A stretch of 64,000 bases of DNA from Amblyornis subalaris (taxonomy: Eukaryota > Chordata > Aves > Passeriformes > Ptilonorhynchidae). The DNA lies in NCBI GenBank assembly GCA_018881555.1, contig JACAXG010000110.1:1383842-1447841 (forward strand), in the 5' to 3' direction. The translations under genes and the position numbers were made by a program. The number at the start of each line of letters is the position of its first letter. The stretch's first letter is position 1. Positions 41,301-56,300 of the stretch are shown here, piece by piece. The notes under the pieces are model-generated. The model was given only the letters and a program-made list of their open reading frames with translations. It did not search any database and was not told the origin of the DNA.

Positions 41301-44300
41301 GCAGTCTGCAGGATCGGTAATATATGCCTGGTTGAACAGTGTGTGAAAACTTGATCTTTTTTAGGTATCATTCCAGTTACAGAATAGCATCACTACTTAA
41401 TACTGATTAATATATTCTTGTAAGTACTGGAAGTTTTCGTGTAGCTAGTATTTTCTTAGATCTGATTCTTTATTAATCCCTTTCCTGTGCAGAACCATGT
41501 CCAGACTGACTCAGTTGGAGAGACTGGACTTAGGAAGTAATGAATTCACAGAAGTGGTGAGTTTTGCCTTAGTAACAGAGCTTTGCATCTTTTATAAATC
41601 TCCTTATCCTTTGATCTGTTTTTAACAAATATGAAAATATAAACATCAGCTTAATTCTGCTACTAAGCAAGTATTATTTATACTTAATATATTACCTTAT
41701 ACTACTTCATGGAGCCTGTTACAAAAGTTAGGTGTGTGTTCTTATGAATGAGAGTATATTTTTCCTCCATTTTAAATAACACTCTGTTGTAGAGTGTGGT
41801 TACTGTACTGGTAAATAATAGTAATATGTGTTTGAGTTATAAACATAATTGTTTGGGTTAGAATAAGTTCTAAACATGTATTGATTATCGTGTATTTAAT
41901 GTTATAATTTTGTGCATAACCTGCTTTTATTATTGTGCACAAACTATTTAGATCTAAGGGACACTATATTAATTTTAAGTTTCAATATTGCTCAAAGTAG
42001 TATTTATAGTTGAGATGGTCAGATTTTTCCTTCAGCATGGATTGACTTGTCTCCTGTTTGTGGTCTCACAGGCAAATATATCTTGTATTTAGAGTCACTT
42101 AACAGCTCTCTGCTTTTACAAGTAAAGGGTAAAGGAATTGAAATAGAAGTGTAATGAAACTTGCTGACCTGCAATATAGTACAATCAAGCCTTTTTGTGC
42201 CACTAGTAGAATGTGCAGAGCTGAACACTTGCCTAGTGCTATAGTTTGGAAAACAGGGGAGTGTATTTAAGGAATTTTTCATTATTGTGGTTAAACTTCT
42301 AGCCCTTACCATTACTGTTGTATTCTCATCACAGGGTAGATATTTGTGTGGGAGCCTTAAATTAATGGGTCCAGGCCCATGTTAAGCATAACAGCCAGGA
42401 ACTAAGTGTAGGCTGTAAAATTACCTGTTTGGCTATTTTTGGCTGATTGCTTTGTCTCTGCCAGCCTATTAGGTACAAGAGTCAACTTTTGTAACTTCAC
42501 TAAGATCTTAAGGTAAAGGCACAAAAAGGTCTGAAACTGCGGTTGTTTTGGATAAAGATATCTCTGAATGCTAGTCTTTAGTTACAAATTTCTCTTGGAA
42601 AGAGTGTTATTGGGAGTCAGGACTGCAACTTATGCAGAAATCCTTCTATTTACTATATAACAACTTAGTTAGCATTTATCTGAACTTGGCTGTAGTTGTT
42701 AAGGTGCAATAGTACCTCTTTTATATTACTTTCTCAGGAGGGAAGTTTAAATAGGAAAGCATGCACAACATGGGTGTTTACCAAGAAGTGGTCTTACCCT
42801 GATACATAAGACATTTTTAACAATAAGTTGTAATGCAAACACAATCCTGCACTTCATTTTATGGATGGAGTGGTTTGCTTGTATCATGGAGATGCACTGT
42901 TTGTTGATGGAAAAATGAAATTTGTTTCTATTTTCCCCTAAACCAAAAAATCACTGGGGTTTTTGAAAAACAGGTCCCCTGAGTTAAAGGAATTTAAGGG
43001 ATTTTAGTTCTCCTCCATCAAGAAAGAAGTGGTACACTGTAACATGTACTTAGTATGTGTGCCTGTTGAGGAATAATACTTTCTGTAAAAAACACCAAAC
43101 CAGCAGAAGGCCTTTCTCTGAAGATTTAATGCTGTGGTCAAATTCTTAAAAGATTTTGTGTATCTGGTGTATATTTTCATTTCAAAAGTGAGTTATCTGG
43201 GTTTTCTTTGATGACTCAGTGAGAAAAAGTATGTGTAACAGCTACAGTAAGACATTATTAAAGTTGCAGTAGATAAATCATTGGAGTTGGTTTTTCCATT
43301 CACTATTTTTTTTTCATAAGTTTTTTTAAAAAATGGCTTCCTATTACAGCCTGAAGTACTTGAACAACTGAGTGGATTAAAGGAATTTTGGATGGATGGT
43401 AATAGACTAACACTTATTCCAGGGGTAAGTTCTTTTGCTGTGTTAAACATAGAGTATTTTAAATTACACAGGTATTTTCTTTGTTAGCGAACATACATGT
43501 TGAAGTTGCTATGTAATTTTAGTGTTACTTAAAGCCAAAAGGCTAAATGACACTTGAATGCTTAACTAGTCCACTTAGAAATTATCACTGATCATGAGAG
43601 CTGGGTTCACAGCTTTGGTTTTTTCTTTTCATTAAAAGTTATATACGTTTCATCTAAAAATTATGTTGCAATTCAGGAAATGGGAAAAAAAATCCAATTT
43701 AGGGTTGAATGGTCCTTCCAAAAAGGGATTATTCTGTGTTAGACAGCAAGCAGGCATTTATAGGATAAATATGTTGTGTGTATTTTTACTGGTCACAGCT
43801 GTAAAGAAAGCAGTGCTGTTTTTGGTGCCGCGTAAACAGGGAGCCTAGCCAGTTCCTGAGAAAACAGTCTGTTGACTTTGTGTGGGTTCTGACATCTTTC
43901 AGGATTGCATGTGGTCCAGGCTGACCTATTATTACAGTGCTTGAGAACCTGTGCTTAAATTGTAGCAAACTAATAAATTGAGTATTTGAAATTTGGGAAG
44001 TAGCTGGCTTGTTTTCAGCCTTAAAATCACTAGCAGTTGTGTGATATGTGGCCCTCTTGCATGATCAGTAGTGTTTTCTACTGTTTTTCCTTCAGCTAAC
44101 TTTCTTACAGAGTTGAGTGGTTTGATTGTAGAATACAAAATAAACATTTGCATTTTACAGTAAAATAAAACTGTATTTCTGAGAGTGAAGATTTTAGTAA
44201 AAGTGTGCATGAATTTTCAAGCTTATGCTTGGTTTGTATGGAATGGGTAATACAAGCTTATAATTTGGTTTGTTCTTTCAGTTTAGTACAATTAGGGATT

Positions 44301-47300
44301 CATCGTTGTTGTTTTTGAGGTTAAGTAGGATGCAGTTTTACACAAAAGGCAAAAATAAGCATTAGAAGTCTTCACTGGAGCGTAATGATGCCCTCACATT
44401 ATCTGTCTCTTTCTGAAGTCTGTTCTAAAGCTTCAATTACTTGATTCACGGTAACTAATCAAACCGTTGAATGTGCAGCAGACTGACTTTAGGGATGTGC
44501 AGAGTTACTGTGGGGGGTGTGTGTAAAAACATCAGCTGTGCTTATCTGCACAAAATACTTAATTTAAAAGTTTGGGTATTTTGCATAAAATTGTATTTCA
44601 GGACTATAAGTTTTTTTGTCTGGCATTACATTTGAGAGACAGTTTGTTAAATCTGCTGGATTTTTTGTTTTGAACTTGCACTTGCTAGAATGCATGATTT
44701 TCTCTTGCTTTTAGTTCATAGGCACTTTGAAACAACTGACCTACTTGGATGTTTCTAAAAACAACATTGAAGTAGTCGAAGAAGGTATTGCAGGTTGTGA
44801 GAGCCTGCAAGACCTGCTGTTATCCAGTAATTCACTTCAGCAACTGCCAGAGTCTATTGGTTTGTATTTTCAGTTAATTCATGTTCTTAAAAGACTTTAG
44901 TTCAGACAGAGAGCACTTGAAAATAGAAGAATTACATTCTAGATCTGTTCCAGTTGCTTAGAAGTGCCAGTTCTTGATAAAGTTGTAATGCATGGCTGAA
45001 TAATAACTTAAAATTGTTTTGGAGCATTCTTCACTTCATACAGTCGTTTGTAGATGGATGAAAAACCGCTGTCTGTATCAGAAGAAAACTACTTTTTTCT
45101 CCCTGCCCCCATGCACCCTCCCGATGGTTGACACATTGTAAACTGGCAAACAAGTTATGTAAGCTCATCTACTTATTTCCTTAGGAACACAGCACTATAG
45201 GCATGCTAGGGAATAAAGAAGACGCAGTTGCTTGCCCATAGTGGTTTCTTTTTTCACCTCTTAATTTAAAATTAAAACTCAGCCTAATGAACTCAAATGT
45301 CCATTTTGATTTACTTGTTCCTATTATTATAGGTTCTCTGAAAAAGGTGACAACACTTAAAATTGATGAAAACCAGTTGATTTATTTGCCAGACTCCATA
45401 GGAGGGTAGGTATTTCACCAAAATAAAAAATTGCATTGCCTTTCTGAACACTTTTCTGTAACAGTGGCTCCTCTTTTGGAGATTTTTAAAACTATTGATT
45501 TAATTTCTTCTACCTGTTAATGTCCTAATACAATTTAAAACAAGTATTTTCATATCTCAGTTCTATTTTGCAGCACATATGTTCTTACTATTTAATACCA
45601 AAAGACGTATGTTCCTCACTTAGTGCAACCACGAATCCGTAAAAGAAAATTTGAATGTGATAGAAAACAAGATACTCAAAGTCAGTCAGCTGCCTGAAAC
45701 TTTTTTTTTGACAGTAACATGGCTGTGGTAGATACTGCAAATGACTGTCCCACTCTCAAGGATCTTGTAAAAAGTAAACCTGAACATGTATTTATCTGTT
45801 TTATATATAATGGAGAATTTTCATCTGTCCATCAGCAGGTTTTTTTTAATATATGTTTTGGTGTTCAGCAATTTAATTTAAAACTTGCAAATAATAGCAA
45901 AAATAATGGGTTCAGAATTAAGTGCTGTACCAATGTACAATGTGTTCCAATTTCTTTTCATCTATTTTAATTAATATAGATTATCTTTTGTTGTCAGAGT
46001 TTAAAAAATACTGCTTCACTGCCAGATTCTTAGGTTTGCTGTCTGTAACTCTTGAAATTCTTCGCTTGTTCAGAAACTGCACTCAGCTCTAGTTTGACTA
46101 TGATCTGTCTCATTATGAATGTTTTTAATGCCTTACCCTGGCATGTTGTCATGTCACACAAACATTTGACGTTGCTGGCCTCCCTGTTTTCATTGAATGG
46201 TCTTTTACGAGGACAGTGTAAAAGAGATTTTCAAAAAAACAAACAAGCCCAAAACAGTACCAAAAAACCTGCAATCAACCAACAGAAAAAAAACCCACCT
46301 CAAAACACAATTTAGGCAATCAGTAAAGGATTCTTCTTGGATTTTAATTCCTTTGGGTTTGTTTTGAACTACATTTGAGATTAATAATTAATAGTGATAT
46401 TAACTTCATTTAAACTGCAAGTATTCAATTAATGATGGATTAATTAATCTGTATAGAGGAGTAATTTTTTTTTTTTCCAGGTTAGTATCAGTAGAAGAAC
46501 TGGACTGTAGTTTCAATGAGATTGAAACATTGCCTTCATCTGTTGGGCAGCTCTCGAATATAAGAACATTTGCTGCAGATCATAACTTTTTAACACAGCT
46601 GCCATCAGAGGTATGCATTTAATTATAAACCTGTAAAATTAATATTTTAACATGTTTATACAGTCTGTACAGCTTGTGAATAACAGGTAAATAATTCTTG
46701 AGAGGACTTTGTGTATGTTTTTAAAGGAGGGTGTATACAAATATACAAGTTTTTAAATAATGAAATTTGATATTTTTTAAGCAACAAGTAGGAATTCATT
46801 GCTATGTAGTGAAACTGAAAGGTGTAGTATGTAAGAATGCATGTTACAGGCAAAATAACCTCCATACTAATTATTTTAAAATTTTTCATATTTATATTGT
46901 GAAGATGAATTAATTATTTTGGGGTTTTTTTTCAGATTGGAAACTGGAAGCATGTAACAGTGTTGTTTCTGCATTCTAATAAGCTTGAATTTCTCCCTGA
47001 AGAAATGGGTGATATGCAGAAATTGAAAGTCATCAATCTGAGTGACAATAGGTTTGTGAATGCTTTTAATCAAGTAGAAGTTGTATAAAATGCAACAATA
47101 ATGTAGGGGGATTGTTATGAATACATTATGCTGTCTTTCCTTGTCCCACTCACAGCTCAGAAGCTGATTGAGATATATTGAATGTATTATTGTCATATTC
47201 TGGATCTTGCTGTTCCATTGTATTAAGCTGTCTTTATTTTAATGACTTGGCAGATGCATTCAAGTGCAGCTTCAATACATTTGTGATTGTTAGCATGTGT

Positions 47301-50300
47301 TTTTCTGGGGAATTAGTTTGGTTATTTTCATAAAACTTTTGATTCTTACTTAAAAATTAATAACTTCCTGTATTGCCTATGGAGCAGGAGCAGGATACCC
47401 AGCTGTATCACAGGATAGTGATAGTAAAACACTTTAGTGTTCTGGAGAAGGGGGAAAAAACTTCTGTTTTATTAGAGATGATCATTACAAATGGGCAAAA
47501 TGTTTAGCTTTGGGGAATTGCTAGTTTATGGAAGTGAAATATACTGGGAGAGAGAAGTCTAGCAGGACTCTCCCTTCTGTTCTGTCAGTCCAGCTTCTCT
47601 GTACTCCATCTGTAGCTTGATATATCCATTAATGCCAGAGCATCCATTATCCAGGACAGCCCCTTTCCCATACACGTATCTTGGAGAAAAAAAATTATTT
47701 TCAGGTGTAGCACTTTTTTCCTTAATTGGCATATATATTGACAGATAAAATGCTGAGGATTCAGATTTATTAGTTCACGTTGTTTTCAAAATTGTATTCA
47801 AGTCACTCAGTTGAGTTAAATTCAAGTTACAATGTCACTTCTTTTTTTTAAGCTACTTGCTAAACTGGGTAGGAATAAGTTTTTCTTGTTTGGTTGTTTT
47901 TTTTTAATTTGAATAAAAAGGATTTGAATTTGCTGTTGTCTTTCAACTCTCAATATTTATTAACTTTATATGGAGATGTCCTTTTAAACATTTTACAGGA
48001 TTGTTTAACAGTCTTAACAGTATGGCTAAATATACTTACATAAATTCTTGTAATTTACAGACTGAAGAACTTACCATTTACTTTTACAAAACTGCAGCAG
48101 CTCACTGCTATGTGGCTATCAGACAATCAGGTAAAATCCGTCAATATTGAAAATAAATGATTGTTGACTTCATTTCTAATGGGATTGACAAGTACAGCGC
48201 CATCTGTTAAATAAAGAGACCTAGTACTGTGTGCATCAATACTTTCTTGACATTATGTCAATTCTCCTGAAGTAAACAATACTGAAACTACATGTCTCTG
48301 GAGACTGATACTTTTGGAGACGTTCTGTGCTGTGAGGAAGTGCAATTTAACAAATGTTGGGGGTTTTTGTTTGTTTGTTTGTTTTTGTTGTGTTTTGTGA
48401 GTTTGTGTTTTTTGTTTTGTTTTTTATTCTTCTTAATTCAGGCTAATTTACACAGGAGAATTAGTGCTTGATAAGGAAGAATTTGAACATGTAGCCTGCT
48501 GTTGCTTTCACAGCTGTACCAGCAGGAAAACTCAGCATGCCTGATTTTGAGTTAGGTTTCTTGCCACACCTTTGAACTGTGTGACTGTTCAACTTTGAAG
48601 CTATTAAGCGGTAACTTATGTGCTTGTAGCTTGTATTTTTCCTTTTTATTCAAGTCCACAGTATTATGCTGATTTTCTGAACGGCGTTAAGATGTACAAG
48701 ACTGTCAGAAGTCCATTAGCCTCAGATGTGCACTTTTACTAATACAGTAATTTCAAGAATCCCCTGCCCTTTTCTGTAATGGGTGGAGGATGTTCAATCT
48801 GGTGTCAATAGGAAAAACAAGAGTACAGAATTTTTCTCTTTTATCTGATTGCCTGCAGCTTTAAATGGCCAAATATATCTGTGCATTTCAGATCAGCCTG
48901 CTTTGGGATAGTAGTAAGTACCAATAAGAAACTGGGTTATTTTTTGAATATCTAGTGTTTGCTTTTCACAAAAGCTGTTGCTGACTTTTTCCTCGGTCAA
49001 AGCCAGTCACCAGTCAAAGACAGACATGTTAATATATTCATTTTGTGAAAATTATTCAGAGGAGAAATGGTCTAATACAAAGCAGAGTGTCTTCAAAGTC
49101 AAGGGACAGGCATACTCTGTGATATGTAGGTCATATTTACTTTTCTATATATATATTCTCATAACATATCTTTCTTTCATTTACTTTCTAGTCTAAACCA
49201 CTTATCCCTCTTCAAAACGAAGCTGACCCTGACACACAGAAAACAGTACTTACTAATTACATGTTCCCTCAGCAACCAAGAACTGAGGAGGGTAAGGAAT
49301 TTCTGAAATATCCTGCCAGGGTAGTCACTTTTGAAAGTAATAATGAGAAGACTTCCTGCTAATATGAGTTTCACTAAATAATACTTAAATATAAGTTTAT
49401 AGTATACTTGTAAGGGATGATGAGTTGTGTTTGATGAATGAGAAGAGTAACTTAATGAGATTTAGATGTTGGTAAATTCTAGATGAAACTATTTCAGTAA
49501 GCAAGGTGAGAAATGGACTGACAGGAACACATTCTGTGCTGGTTGCTAATTCCAGTGTGACAACCTCTTTCCATCCAACAGAGCTTAATGGTTTGTGGTG
49601 AAATTCTCTTTAGCAGCTGTTAGCTTCAAACTGACTATTTTAACAAAATGTTTCCTCCATTACCAAGTACGTATTTTTTGAAAAGTACATAAACCACATT
49701 CTGTAGTTTATTTTGAAATGAAAAAAAATCAATCCAGAAAAAATATATTGCTCACATGTAGTTTGAACTGTTTTATAGAGGGTTAGGCACAAAATTTTAA
49801 GCTTTTAGCAGAAAGTTATTTCAGCACAGTTGTGAAATAGTTAGGGAAACAAGTCACATTCCAGTTGTATGCCCATTAGGAGTTAGGAAAAGAGAGTTAA
49901 ATAACTTTATTTTTCCATTTCCTTTCCATTGCAAGTAAAAGGAAAAAGCTTGTGTTGCTTTCACAGAATTGGAGGGGTGGGCAAATATTAATGGAAGTAA
50001 TTGAAAACTGACAAGTTGCAACATCTATTGTTTCGTGGCACAAGCGTCTAGTACACTGAGAGAAGAGTAATCAAAAATATAAGCAAAACCAATAAATTAT
50101 GCATTGCTTTTAGTGGCTTCTAATGTATCTGCAATACCTCTGACAGAATGTGAGAACTGGGAGATTCAATGAAGTTCAGGATTGTTCCTGAAAGTGTTCT
50201 CTCCATTTGAACTTTGTTTTTCTCACGTTCCGGGGTTTCTTTCTGTAGACCAGGAAAGGGCTGTTTGTTTGGCTTAAGTTGACAGAATACCTGTCTGAGG

Positions 50301-53300
50301 TGGTAATTCCAAGTGGAAGGTTTAAGGTTCAATAGATAAGAGTTTTTAAGTTCGCTTTTTTTTGGTTGGGAAGTCTTGGTGTTGGTGAAGTTTATCAGAA
50401 TATTTTCTGTTAAAATTCTGTTAATTTCTGTGTTAAAATTCTAAGATTACCCAATAAATGCAGAGTAACAAATATTCCATTGCACTTACTGAGCCCTAAA
50501 ATTAGGTATTTTTCTATTTCAGGTATAGAAGTGGTTAATATGAACAGTCTTGCTATTGCTAGTGAAGGATATACATTTAGACATGCATTTGCTGGGTGGT
50601 AGTAGCAGATTTATTAGACTCTTTGTCATGCTAAAGTAAAACCTGGCAGATACAACACTGAGACATGCTAAAATAAGAGACTGTAGGCACCTAAAAGGTT
50701 TTTTTAATCTCTTGTAAAATTAAGCAAGAAATACTTGTAATGCCCTTGTCAGCTGCATAACTTCAACAAAATCATGCATTTACCTGAAGTTTTATATGCT
50801 TAGGTTTCTTCAGGATTAGTAATGATGCAGGTTTTTCTTACTGAGTCATTCTTACTCTTCATTTTGAAATTTTCATTAAACAAAATCAGGTGAACATTCT
50901 TACACATGCTTAATGATGTTAAGCACCGACATTAGGCTATATAAATCTATACAAGTATAATTTACATTTTTATATATATACACACAAACACATAATTTCA
51001 TATGTATATAAAGAATAAAACCTCTTAGCAGAGTTCTGCTGAAAATTTTCAAGTGTGAATGTTAGACTAGTGTACAGCGGAGTATATGATTTTTTTTTTT
51101 ACAGATAGGGATTTTACCTGTAATATAATACCTGTAATATAAAAGTACAGCCTAGTTTGTAAAGCAGTGGCAGTTCATCTAATCTTCAATTAATGGTGCT
51201 GTTAGTCTTTTATCTTTTAAGAATGCATACAAAAGGACACCAATCCCGTCCAAAAGACAGGAAAAAAGTGTATTTTATTTTGCATAGTGTATCCTATTCT
51301 TATAAGACCTTCTTCGGGGTTTTTTTTCCAGTTATGTTCATATCTGATAATGAAAGCTTCAATCCATCTCTGTGGGAGGAACAGCGGAAACAGCGTGCTC
51401 AAGTGGCATTTGAGTGTGATGAAGACAAAGATGAGAGAGAGGCACCACCTCGGGTTAGTATTGAATTTATTTTTGAATACTTGCTGCTTCCCTCCCTCTT
51501 ACTTCCACCCCAGAATCTCATGTTTTTCCTTACTTTGGCTGTGGGTTTCACTCCACTGAATAAATCAAGTCATCAGTTATTAGTTTAGAGTATCTAGCAG
51601 GATGAAACACTAGGGTTTGGATTTTTTTGTTGTGTTTGCTTTTAGTTTGGGTGTTATTTGGCCAGATCGTTTTCAGCAGGACTCAAGGGAAGAACTCTGA
51701 GCTGATACAAGGCAATGTAGGGCCTAACTAGGAGGCTACCTAACTAATGGTGCTGTGGAGAATAAGTGGGGAAACCATGATAAATCCTGATTTTTCTTTG
51801 AGTGAATTACAGTTGTCATAATCCTTGCTTGCAATCAATGGACATGATGGGGGAAGGGGAGTAAAAGTGCTTTATAATCTTGCTGGGTTTTATAAGCTTG
51901 TGTCTGCCTCAATGCAGGTAGACTGGAATAGCTGGGTGGAGATCCTAGATTGTTCAGTGGTTTGTCCTAATTGATTTGTTATAAAGTTATGTTTTAGTTA
52001 TGACATTTAAATAAATGTAGAAAATTATTGTTTTTTGTTATACAGGAGGGCAATCTGAAGAGATATCCAACTCCATATCCTGATGAACTGAAGAATATGG
52101 TCAAAACAGTCCAGACAATTGTACATAGACTAAAGGATGAAGAATCTACTGAAGATACTGCCAAAGAGTCAAAACGAGAAGGCCAGACAGTTTCTGTAAA
52201 AGATGTGGGGGTAAAGGTTAGAGATAGCATTATCTTTTGGTTTTGCAAGAAATTCCAAAGACTAAAGTCTCATTCATTCCTTTTAATTCTCTTCTCCCTC
52301 CCCTCTGATGTTTTAGCAAGAAAGATTGGCAAATTACAGAACACAACTTTCCTCTCCTCCACGTAAGGAAGTCTGCAATAAATGTCTGGTTTGCAGTAGC
52401 AGTTTTCCTCCTACACTAAGAACAAGAAAGGTGACCTGATTCTCAGGCAAATACAAACTATGGATGTGTTAAGGAGCTGACTTCTTTGGTTTCCGGAGGA
52501 TGGCGTCCTTGTCATCCTCTGATCCTCTTTTATTTGCCAGACTTCACAATGAAAGTTGGATAACCTCTAAGGATCTTACTACTGCCCTGATGACTGAAGG
52601 TTTTATATAATAACGAGGGAATGCATTAGTAACAAGCTGGCAAAGGTGCTGAGAACCTCTAAGAGCTTGATGCAGCATGATAGGTGATAGGACTACTGTT
52701 TGGTGCTGACATGGAATCATTGTAGGTATTGGCCTTTTTGGTTTTTTTTCACTTGAGCGGAAATGTAATGGTGCAAATTGACACCGGAAAAGAAAAGCGT
52801 CAAACTGATTGATCAACGGTAGGGACTGTAACTTAGTAATCTATGGAGTTTTCTCAGCATTTCATACCTGGTGCATTCTGTAGCCTAATTTCAAAGCTCA
52901 GATTTTTCCATTCCATATTTTCTCAAATATATAATGTTGACTCTCTGTGTCACTGAAAAATCTTTCAGGATGTTTTTTCTGCTAATGTTCTTAATTCTGT
53001 AGACTTCAGAAATTGGTTCGATAAAGAACAAAGCCGATGAGAGAAAGCAATGTTCAGCAGGAAGCTCTGTGCAGAAGCCTAGTGAACCAGAAGCTGAGCA
53101 TAGCACTGCAAATTCACAGATGACTGCGCTTGTTAAAACCTTGCAGAACACGAAAACAATTGTCAACCATGAAGACATGCTTGAGGTATGGCATTGCGAT
53201 GAGTGTTATAGCAGTCAGAAATTGTGCTGGTGTTGTATTGAATTTGTTCTTCTGGGAGATGAAAATTTCTGTTGACTATAGAAGAAAATTGCCTTCCATA

Positions 53301-56300
53301 AGTGTTGTAAATTCAGATGGTTTGCAATACAGTATTGTTCTCACTTCAGATTCCCTTAAGTAAAAGTTGAAACAGCTACTAAAAACTTCATAATGAAAGA
53401 TGTATGCATTTAAAGAAAAATAAAGCAAACTCAATTAAAGGTTGATATAAACTGTGAAAAGACTCATACTTTGATAGAATTCTCCAGTTATTGCTTGATT
53501 GTCAGTACTTCATTAAATAATCACTTTTAATTCTTGCTGAAATGAGAAAATATCAGATTAGTGGGAGCAATAAAAAATTTCTGTATCCAAGTGACTATAC
53601 ACATGCATTTCAAATGAAAAGTCAAAGGTGGATTTAAAAACATTTATTCCTCTGTGTTTATTAGTGAGCTGTCAGGAGTAGTATTTGGAGGTATTTACCT
53701 CTTATAGTGAGGGATTTTAAACTTCTGAACTTACATCTCTCTGACAAACACCATGTATTCATTTATTTAGAGGTTTGAGATTTATGACAAATTTTGGAAG
53801 CTGTCATTCAATGAGTTCCCAGTCACAATCTGCAAAATACTTTTTTCATAGTTTTGCAAGTAGATTTTTTTTTGCCTGTGTTGTGTAAACTGTGGAACTT
53901 GCATATATTGTACTTGTGCTGAAGAGACTTGGGTACAGGCAGCTGTGGCTGTCACTGGCTACTTCCCCGCTAGTGTATTCCTGCTTCTACATGCTTTCTG
54001 AAAATACTGGTATTGACATTTTTCTTTAATTTAAAAACATGATTTCAGAAGATCACGATAGTTGCCTAATGATAGTAGTTCTTTGGAGCTGGCTGCATGC
54101 CAGTAAGTAAACAAGGCAGGTATAGTGAAGTCCTTATTTCCATGTACTAACCTGCTGGTAACACTGTTGCAGAATCCACATATCTAAACTTTGCATGTGT
54201 GTAAGCTTTACATTTTAACATTAATACACTTGTATGTCACATCCAAGAGAAAGGGAATGTGATAGATGCAGTGAAGAGGTTGATTGTTCTGATTGCAGAG
54301 AAAAGCAGTTGGATTGTTATTTATTATTTTTAATTAAGACTATCATAGCGTGTTTGCTATGTCTCAGTCAGGTTTGTCCTTCCTCCAGACCCAACAACCG
54401 GCGAGGTGATTGGTATCATGGGAAGGTGGTGCCCCAGTAGGTTCCATGCATTAAGAGCTCTAAAACAATTTTAAAAAGTGAACATTTGCAGACTGTTTTT
54501 GCAATTTGCGACATGGATTTTGTAGCATTTGTAGTAGAAAGCACGTTTACTAGAAATAAATTTCCACTTCAAGGAAAGAAGCTTTGTTGGGGGTTTGTTT
54601 CTTCAAAGTATTACTGGAAGCAATTGGGTTTTGAAGATGGATGAATATAGGGCTGGCAGTAGGATACTGAATCAGTTGCATGGCTGCTCTTGCGACAGCT
54701 TTATCTATTAATCTCTATCATAAGTGTACTGAGTTCCATCTGAGGGTTCAGAACTAGAGATTTCTAGATTAAATGTATTCAGTGTTGCTTTATTCCTCTG
54801 CCATTGCTCTTGAAGTTAGGTAACTTCTTTTCCTTTTGGAATATACCCCCAGCAAGCTACCCTTACTCTTTTTTTGTTAGACTAGACTAGCCAAGCTCCT
54901 TCACCCTTTTCTCACATCATAGCTCTCCATTCCTAAGGTGGTCTTGGTCATGCTACTCTATAGCTGTTTCAGTTTGAGCTCTTTTCTTCAAAACCAATAC
55001 CCAGCTAGTCAGTCTGTGATATTTGCTGGTTCAGTGGTCACTTTGTGACTTGGACTCAGCTGAAAGTTCTCTCCAGTGGTGGAACGAAGGCTACATCTGC
55101 TTGCTCTAAGTAGTGTTTTGCAGTTAAAGTTACCTGTCTGAGTCATCCCACGGAGTTCATCAGTGACAATGCAAGACTGCACGTGCTACTTCTTAAAGCT
55201 AACTCAGCTGACTTGCACTACAGATGCACTACAAAGTTGTTACGCTATGCCTACATTATGTGGCTTATTTGTCTTTTTACCCCTTTATTGTTTAGTGGGT
55301 GATAGTTTAGATAGCATTTACTTCACCTTTAAGATGCTCTTTAAAATGGACAGCATAAAAGTGTTTTTCCTTTGGTAGGAGTCAGAAGAACTCTCCTCTG
55401 ATGAAGAGATGAAAATGGCAGAAATGCGACCACCACTGATAGAAACCTCCATAAACCAACCAAAAGTGGTAGCCTTGAGCAATAACAAAAAAGGTAAGAT
55501 ACCCTAAAAAGCAATGGAAGTGGTGTGTGATTCGGATAATTTCTTGATTCCAGGTGGCTAGTTTTTCCAATTAAATTAAGTAAAAGTAAACTTAATTTGT
55601 ATGTTTTAAAAGAAAGATGATTTAGTTAAGCAATGAAAGCAGGAAAAAATTGCATATACTTGAGTGCATGCTAGAGAAAGCTATGTTGACCTCCTAATTT
55701 TCTTGATTCTTGTCAGTTTAAATCAGACAGGAAGAGAAGGGGTGTGTGTTTTGAGGGGTTGTGAGCTTGAACACGTTCTTGATATGCTTAAGAAAGGGAT
55801 TGTAGAAAGTGGTATTTATATTAGAAATACTCTATATCTCCCTCTTCACACAGATTTTGTAAATTATTGCTGCTATAGGCAGCAGTATCACTTATTTAAA
55901 TATCTCTACAGAAGCTGTGCTTCCTTCCTAAGGTTTAAAAATAAACTTCTGTTGTGGTGACTCTTTCTGCAGAGTTATTTTGCTCTTTTATTTTTCTTTG
56001 AGTTATTTTGCTCTTTTATTTTTCTTTGGTCTTCTACCATGAAACTTCAGCACATTTTTTTTCATTAACTAGGTTTTATATTCTCTTAAATACAATTTTG
56101 GTCTGGGTAACTACTTCCTTAAGAGTAAGAAATGGCCTAGGATTCGAAGAAAATATGATATAAAAATGGAATAGCAAGTAGTATTTTGCTTCATGTGATA
56201 TCCTAGTCCAGTACTTTCCAGGACAAAAGGCTTTTGTGGATGTTAGATGTAAAAAAGTGAGGTTTGGTGAGGAGAGCTACCTGGTGGAAGCAGGAAAAGT

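Noticed and set aside
51193..51588. 131-codon open frame covering coding exon 14 and both flanks
   Set aside because: The conserved part is exactly 51332-51453 with splice sites; the flanks show no LAP similarity and are intron.
54234..54440. 68-codon Cys-rich frame with a CpG-containing end, near an acceptor-like cctccag at 54386
   Set aside because: No convincing donor follows, ERBIN exons 16 and 17 join in phase without it, and no family resemblance was seen.
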